A stretch of DNA of 64,000 nt, taken from positions 7,426 through 71,425 of the forward strand of contig DGYK01000042.1 in assembly GCA_002398365.1 (NCBI GenBank). Direction: 5' to 3'. Source of the stretch: Flammeovirgaceae bacterium UBA5008. GTDB taxonomy: Bacteria > Bacteroidota > Bacteroidia > Cytophagales > Cyclobacteriaceae. How positions within the stretch are numbered: the first letter of the stretch is position 1; every line of letters starts with the position of its first letter. The notes below the pieces were generated by a model that made no database searches, was not told where the DNA came from, and saw only the letters and a list, made by a program, of their open reading frames with translations. Below are positions 61,383 to 64,000 of the stretch, piece after piece. The position numbers and the translations under genes were made by a program.

Positions 61383-63827
61383 ATGAAGAAACTAACACTC
61401 ATTATCCTTCTTCTCAATCTTGGTGCCACCGCCTTCGCGCAAAGCACTAAAGCACCGGCATTTCCGCTCATCACACACGATCCGTATTTCAGCATCTGGT
61501 CGAACGCAGATGAATTGAACAGCGCACCCACCAAACATTGGACGGGAGCCGATCATGCCTTAATGGGCCACCTGAAAGTAGACGGACAGATATATCGCTT
61601 CTTAGGTAACAAACCGGTGGCTTATAAAAACATCTTGTCAGCCGGTGACGATGAAAACTTTAATTGCAAATACACAGAGTCAACTCCCGCAGCTAATTGG
61701 ATGAAAGAAGACTTTGATGCCGCCTCATGGAAGACTGGAGCAGGGCCGTTTGGCAATAAGGAAGGATTGTCGAAAACCATGTGGTTGACCCGCGACATCT
61801 GGATGATTCGGGAATTTAATCTGGAAAACACCACTCTTAACGAACCGTTGATGAAAATGAAATTTGATGACGACATCAGCGTCTATCTCAATGGCACATT
61901 GATTTATGAGTCGGGTTGCTGCGCCAGCGGGTTTCGAATCATCCCATTCACAAACGAGATGAAATCCCTGTTAAAGAAAGGAAGAAATGTATTCGCAGTT
62001 CATGTGGTTAATACCGGAGGTGGTGCTGAACTTGATTTTGGCTTTGCAGAAAAAGTTGTTCCACAAGAGACCTCCGGCATTCGGGTAGCTCAGCAAAAAA
62101 GGGTAGTGATGAATGCTACTCAAACGATCTATCAATTTGCGTGCGGCCCGGTAAACCTTCAACTAACATTTACATCCCCACTTTTGATTGATGAGTTGGA
62201 TATTCTGGCGCGTCCGGTATCTTACATCAGTGCCAGCCTACAATCCAATGATGGCCAGTCGCATGCAGTGCAAATAGAGATAAGCGCATCGACCAACATC
62301 GCTACCAACACGGGAGCGGAAGAAGTAGTAGCAACTCAATACAAAGCAAATCAACTGACGATTTTGAAAGCGGGCACGGTAGAGCAGCCCATTTTAAAAA
62401 AGAAGGGTGATGATGTTCGAATCGATTGGGGGTATCTTTATTTGGCGGCTAAAGATGGAAGCCATGTGAAGCAAACGATCAACACTACAAACGAACCCTT
62501 TTCATCAACGACAACCCATCAACTGCAAGGCAAGAAGTTACACCTCACCACAACCGTAGATCTCGGTAAGGTCGGTTCTTCAGTCAAAGAACAAGTGTTC
62601 CTGCTGGGGTATGATGACCTTTATTCCATTCAATACTTTGGCACTAATCTATTGCCCTGGTGGAAACAAAGTGCATCTAACTCGATTGAACAACAATTGG
62701 CACTTGCGTCTACAGACTATGCATCGATTATTCAAAAATGTGAACGCATCAACAAACTAATTTACAACGATGCGGTGAAAGCAGGTGGCGAATCGTATGC
62801 GAAACTCTGTGAGTTGGCGTATCGCCAAAGTATTGCAGCACACAAGTTGGTGAAAAGCCCGCAGGGCGAATTACTCTTTTTGTCGAAGGAGAATTTTAGC
62901 AATGGTTCGATCAACACCGTAGATGTTACCTATCCATCGGCTCCGTTGTTTTTAATTTATAATCCAGAATTGCTAAAAGGGATGCTCAACGGAATATTTC
63001 ATTACAGTGAAAGCGGCAAATGGACGAAACCTTTTGCGGCTCATGATTTAGGAACTTATCCGTTGGCGAATGGACAAACTTATGGCGAAGACATGCCAGT
63101 AGAAGAATGCGGCAATATGCTGATTCTGACCGCTGCCATTTGCAAAGCCGAAGGCAAAACAGACTATGCGAAGAAGCACTGGTCAACACTCACCACTTGG
63201 GTCGAGTATCTGAACAAAGAAGGATTTGATCCGGCCAACCAATTATGCACCGATGATTTTGCGGGGCATCTGGCACGGAATACAAACTTGTCGGCTAAGG
63301 CGATTGTGGGATTGGAGAGCTATGGATGGCTGGCCCAACAAATGGGCGATCAAACTAGCTTTGCAAAGTACGATCAGATTGCCAAAGGGTTTGTGACAAA
63401 GTGGATGGAGATGGCTAATGATGGCGATCACTATGCTTTAACGTTTGATAAAAAAGGAACGTGGAGTCAGAAATATAATTTGGTGTGGGATAAAGTGATG
63501 AAGTTTAATTATTTTCCGAAGGAAGTATTCGCTTCGGAAGTAAAGTATTATCTCAACCGGCAAAATGAATTTGGTTTACCGTTGGACAGTCGCGCCACCT
63601 ACACCAAATCCGATTGGATCATTTGGACATCGGTGCTGGCAGATAACCAAAAAGATTTCGAACAGTTTGTGCTGCCGGTATATGAGTTTGCTGCGCGCAC
63701 CACTTCCCGAGTGCCGATCAGCGACTGGCATGAGACCAAGACAGGGAAGATGGTGGGGTTTCAGGCGCGTAGTGTAGTTGGGGGCTATTACATGAAAGTG
63801 TTGGAAGAAAAATTTAAGAATAAGTAG
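61383..63827 (+). CDS. Secreted glutaminase-like protein (DUF4965/DUF5127/DUF4964 type)
   Basis: ATG 61383 gives 814 residues with signal peptide MKKLTLIILLLNLGATAFAQ. The opening PAFPLITHDPYFSIWS is the DUF4964 mark; the C-terminal (alpha/alpha) part holds SLSA- and GTYPLANGQTYGEDMPVEE-type strings, and ISDWHETKTGKM near the end, which with the earlier ECGNM segment belong to the GtaA-type glutaminase family. Residues about 85-200 look like an inserted galactose-binding-like beta sandwich (DDDISVYLNG). Substrate is inferred only. Next comes a lipoprotein gene 13 nt downstream. Confidence 0.82.
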   Translation: MKKLTLIILLLNLGATAFAQSTKAPAFPLITHDPYFSIWSNADELNSAPTKHWTGADHALMGHLKVDGQIYRFLGNKPVAYKNILSAGDDENFNCKYTESTPAANWMKEDFDAASWKTGAGPFGNKEGLSKTMWLTRDIWMIREFNLENTTLNEPLMKMKFDDDISVYLNGTLIYESGCCASGFRIIPFTNEMKSLLKKGRNVFAVHVVNTGGGAELDFGFAEKVVPQETSGIRVAQQKRVVMNATQTIYQFACGPVNLQLTFTSPLLIDELDILARPVSYISASLQSNDGQSHAVQIEISASTNIATNTGAEEVVATQYKANQLTILKAGTVEQPILKKKGDDVRIDWGYLYLAAKDGSHVKQTINTTNEPFSSTTTHQLQGKKLHLTTTVDLGKVGSSVKEQVFLLGYDDLYSIQYFGTNLLPWWKQSASNSIEQQLALASTDYASIIQKCERINKLIYNDAVKAGGESYAKLCELAYRQSIAAHKLVKSPQGELLFLSKENFSNGSINTVDVTYPSAPLFLIYNPELLKGMLNGIFHYSESGKWTKPFAAHDLGTYPLANGQTYGEDMPVEECGNMLILTAAICKAEGKTDYAKKHWSTLTTWVEYLNKEGFDPANQLCTDDFAGHLARNTNLSAKAIVGLESYGWLAQQMGDQTSFAKYDQIAKGFVTKWMEMANDGDHYALTFDKKGTWSQKYNLVWDKVMKFNYFPKEVFASEVKYYLNRQNEFGLPLDSRATYTKSDWIIWTSVLADNQKDFEQFVLPVYEFAARTTSRVPISDWHETKTGKMVGFQARSVVGGYYMKVLEEKFKNK

Positions 63828-63840
63828 ACCCGCTGTGAAA

Positions 63841-64000
63841 ATGAAAGTTATTTTATCTCTATCGCTCAGTGTGTGGTTGTTGACCGCATGTAATGATCGA
63901 TCGAAGCAGACTGAAAATACAAACCGTGTGGATACACTTCGATTGTATACGCAACCGCAACGAAGTGATTTTACAGACACTATTCAGGGAAAGGCAATCG
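63841..64000 (+). CDS. Lipoprotein (partial, 3' end off window)
   Basis: The first 53 codons from ATG 63841 encode a lipoprotein signal (SLSVWLLTAC) and a Thr/Asn-rich linker, then DFTDTIQGKAI. The last motif could be the first strand of an aldose-1-epimerase-like protein, but too little is visible. A GTG at 63835 is in frame as an alternative start. It is probably cotranscribed with the glutaminase-like gene. Confidence 0.65.
   Translation, partial: MKVILSLSLSVWLLTACNDRSKQTENTNRVDTLRLYTQPQRSDFTDTIQGKAI

Overview
This window reads as a chromosome segment from a Bacteroidota bacterium, most likely of the order Cytophagales. The pointers are: an alternative complex III (ActABCDEF) operon joined to a caa3-type oxidase; an arginine cluster built on the N-acylornithine carbamoyltransferase of Bacteroidota; BatB/BatC proteins; GTP-dependent PEP carboxykinase; Bacteroidota-type promoter boxes (TTTG and TAnnTTTG); frequent TTG/GTG starts; and many lipoproteins and MORN-repeat proteins. 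I see no tRNA, rRNA, CRISPR array, transposase, phage or plasmid gene.

Layout. 1-4380: Nif3-like protein (minus, cut by the left edge), lpxK, an outer-membrane barrel protein and miaE. 4497-13557 (all minus strand): a nearly complete arginine pathway, transcribed GNAT acyltransferase > argG > argC > argD > argF' > argB > argE > NudK-like hydrolase > argH, behind a hairpin-rich leader of about 290 nt (13558-13857). 13952-18570: dedA, purT, a SnoaL-like protein, a sarcosine-oxidase-like flavoprotein, an ICMT-like membrane methyltransferase and a membrane protein. 18806-33840: the respiratory operon actABCDEF-coxBA-ctaA-ctaB-coxC-coxC-coxD, with a consensus promoter before it (18739-18769) and a strong intrinsic terminator after it (33862-33895). 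33931-35519: oxidase accessory genes, including a SCO-like protein without its copper motif, DUF420, a small CxxC membrane protein and DUF983. 35570-43578: a very large sensor kinase, an orphan ABC permease and pckG. 43575-53398 (minus): a MORN protein, then thiolase, acyl-CoA dehydrogenase, alpha/beta hydrolase, SDR reductase and an oxidoreductase-MaoC fusion (an acyl-CoA metabolism set), then batC and batB. 53547-58203: a run of small lipoproteins and membrane proteins of unknown role. 58275-58664: short direct repeats and a 14-unit minisatellite whose units contain small inverted repeats. 58862-64000: hypothetical proteins, a TonB-C/MORN protein, DUF2200, a glutaminase-like DUF4965 protein, and a lipoprotein cut by the right edge.

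How the genes work together. The act/cox operon encodes a complete menaquinol-to-oxygen electron path with its own heme A synthesis enzymes. The arg cluster makes arginine through carbamoylated N-acyl intermediates instead of free ornithine. The fatty-acyl genes look like a beta-oxidation or hydroxyacyl-CoA module. The least explained material is the arg leader RNA, the cysteine-rich GNAT at the head of the arg operon, the minisatellite, and several families of short interspersed repeats lying directly upstream of start codons.

All family assignments come from reading motifs and gene order; no database search was run.
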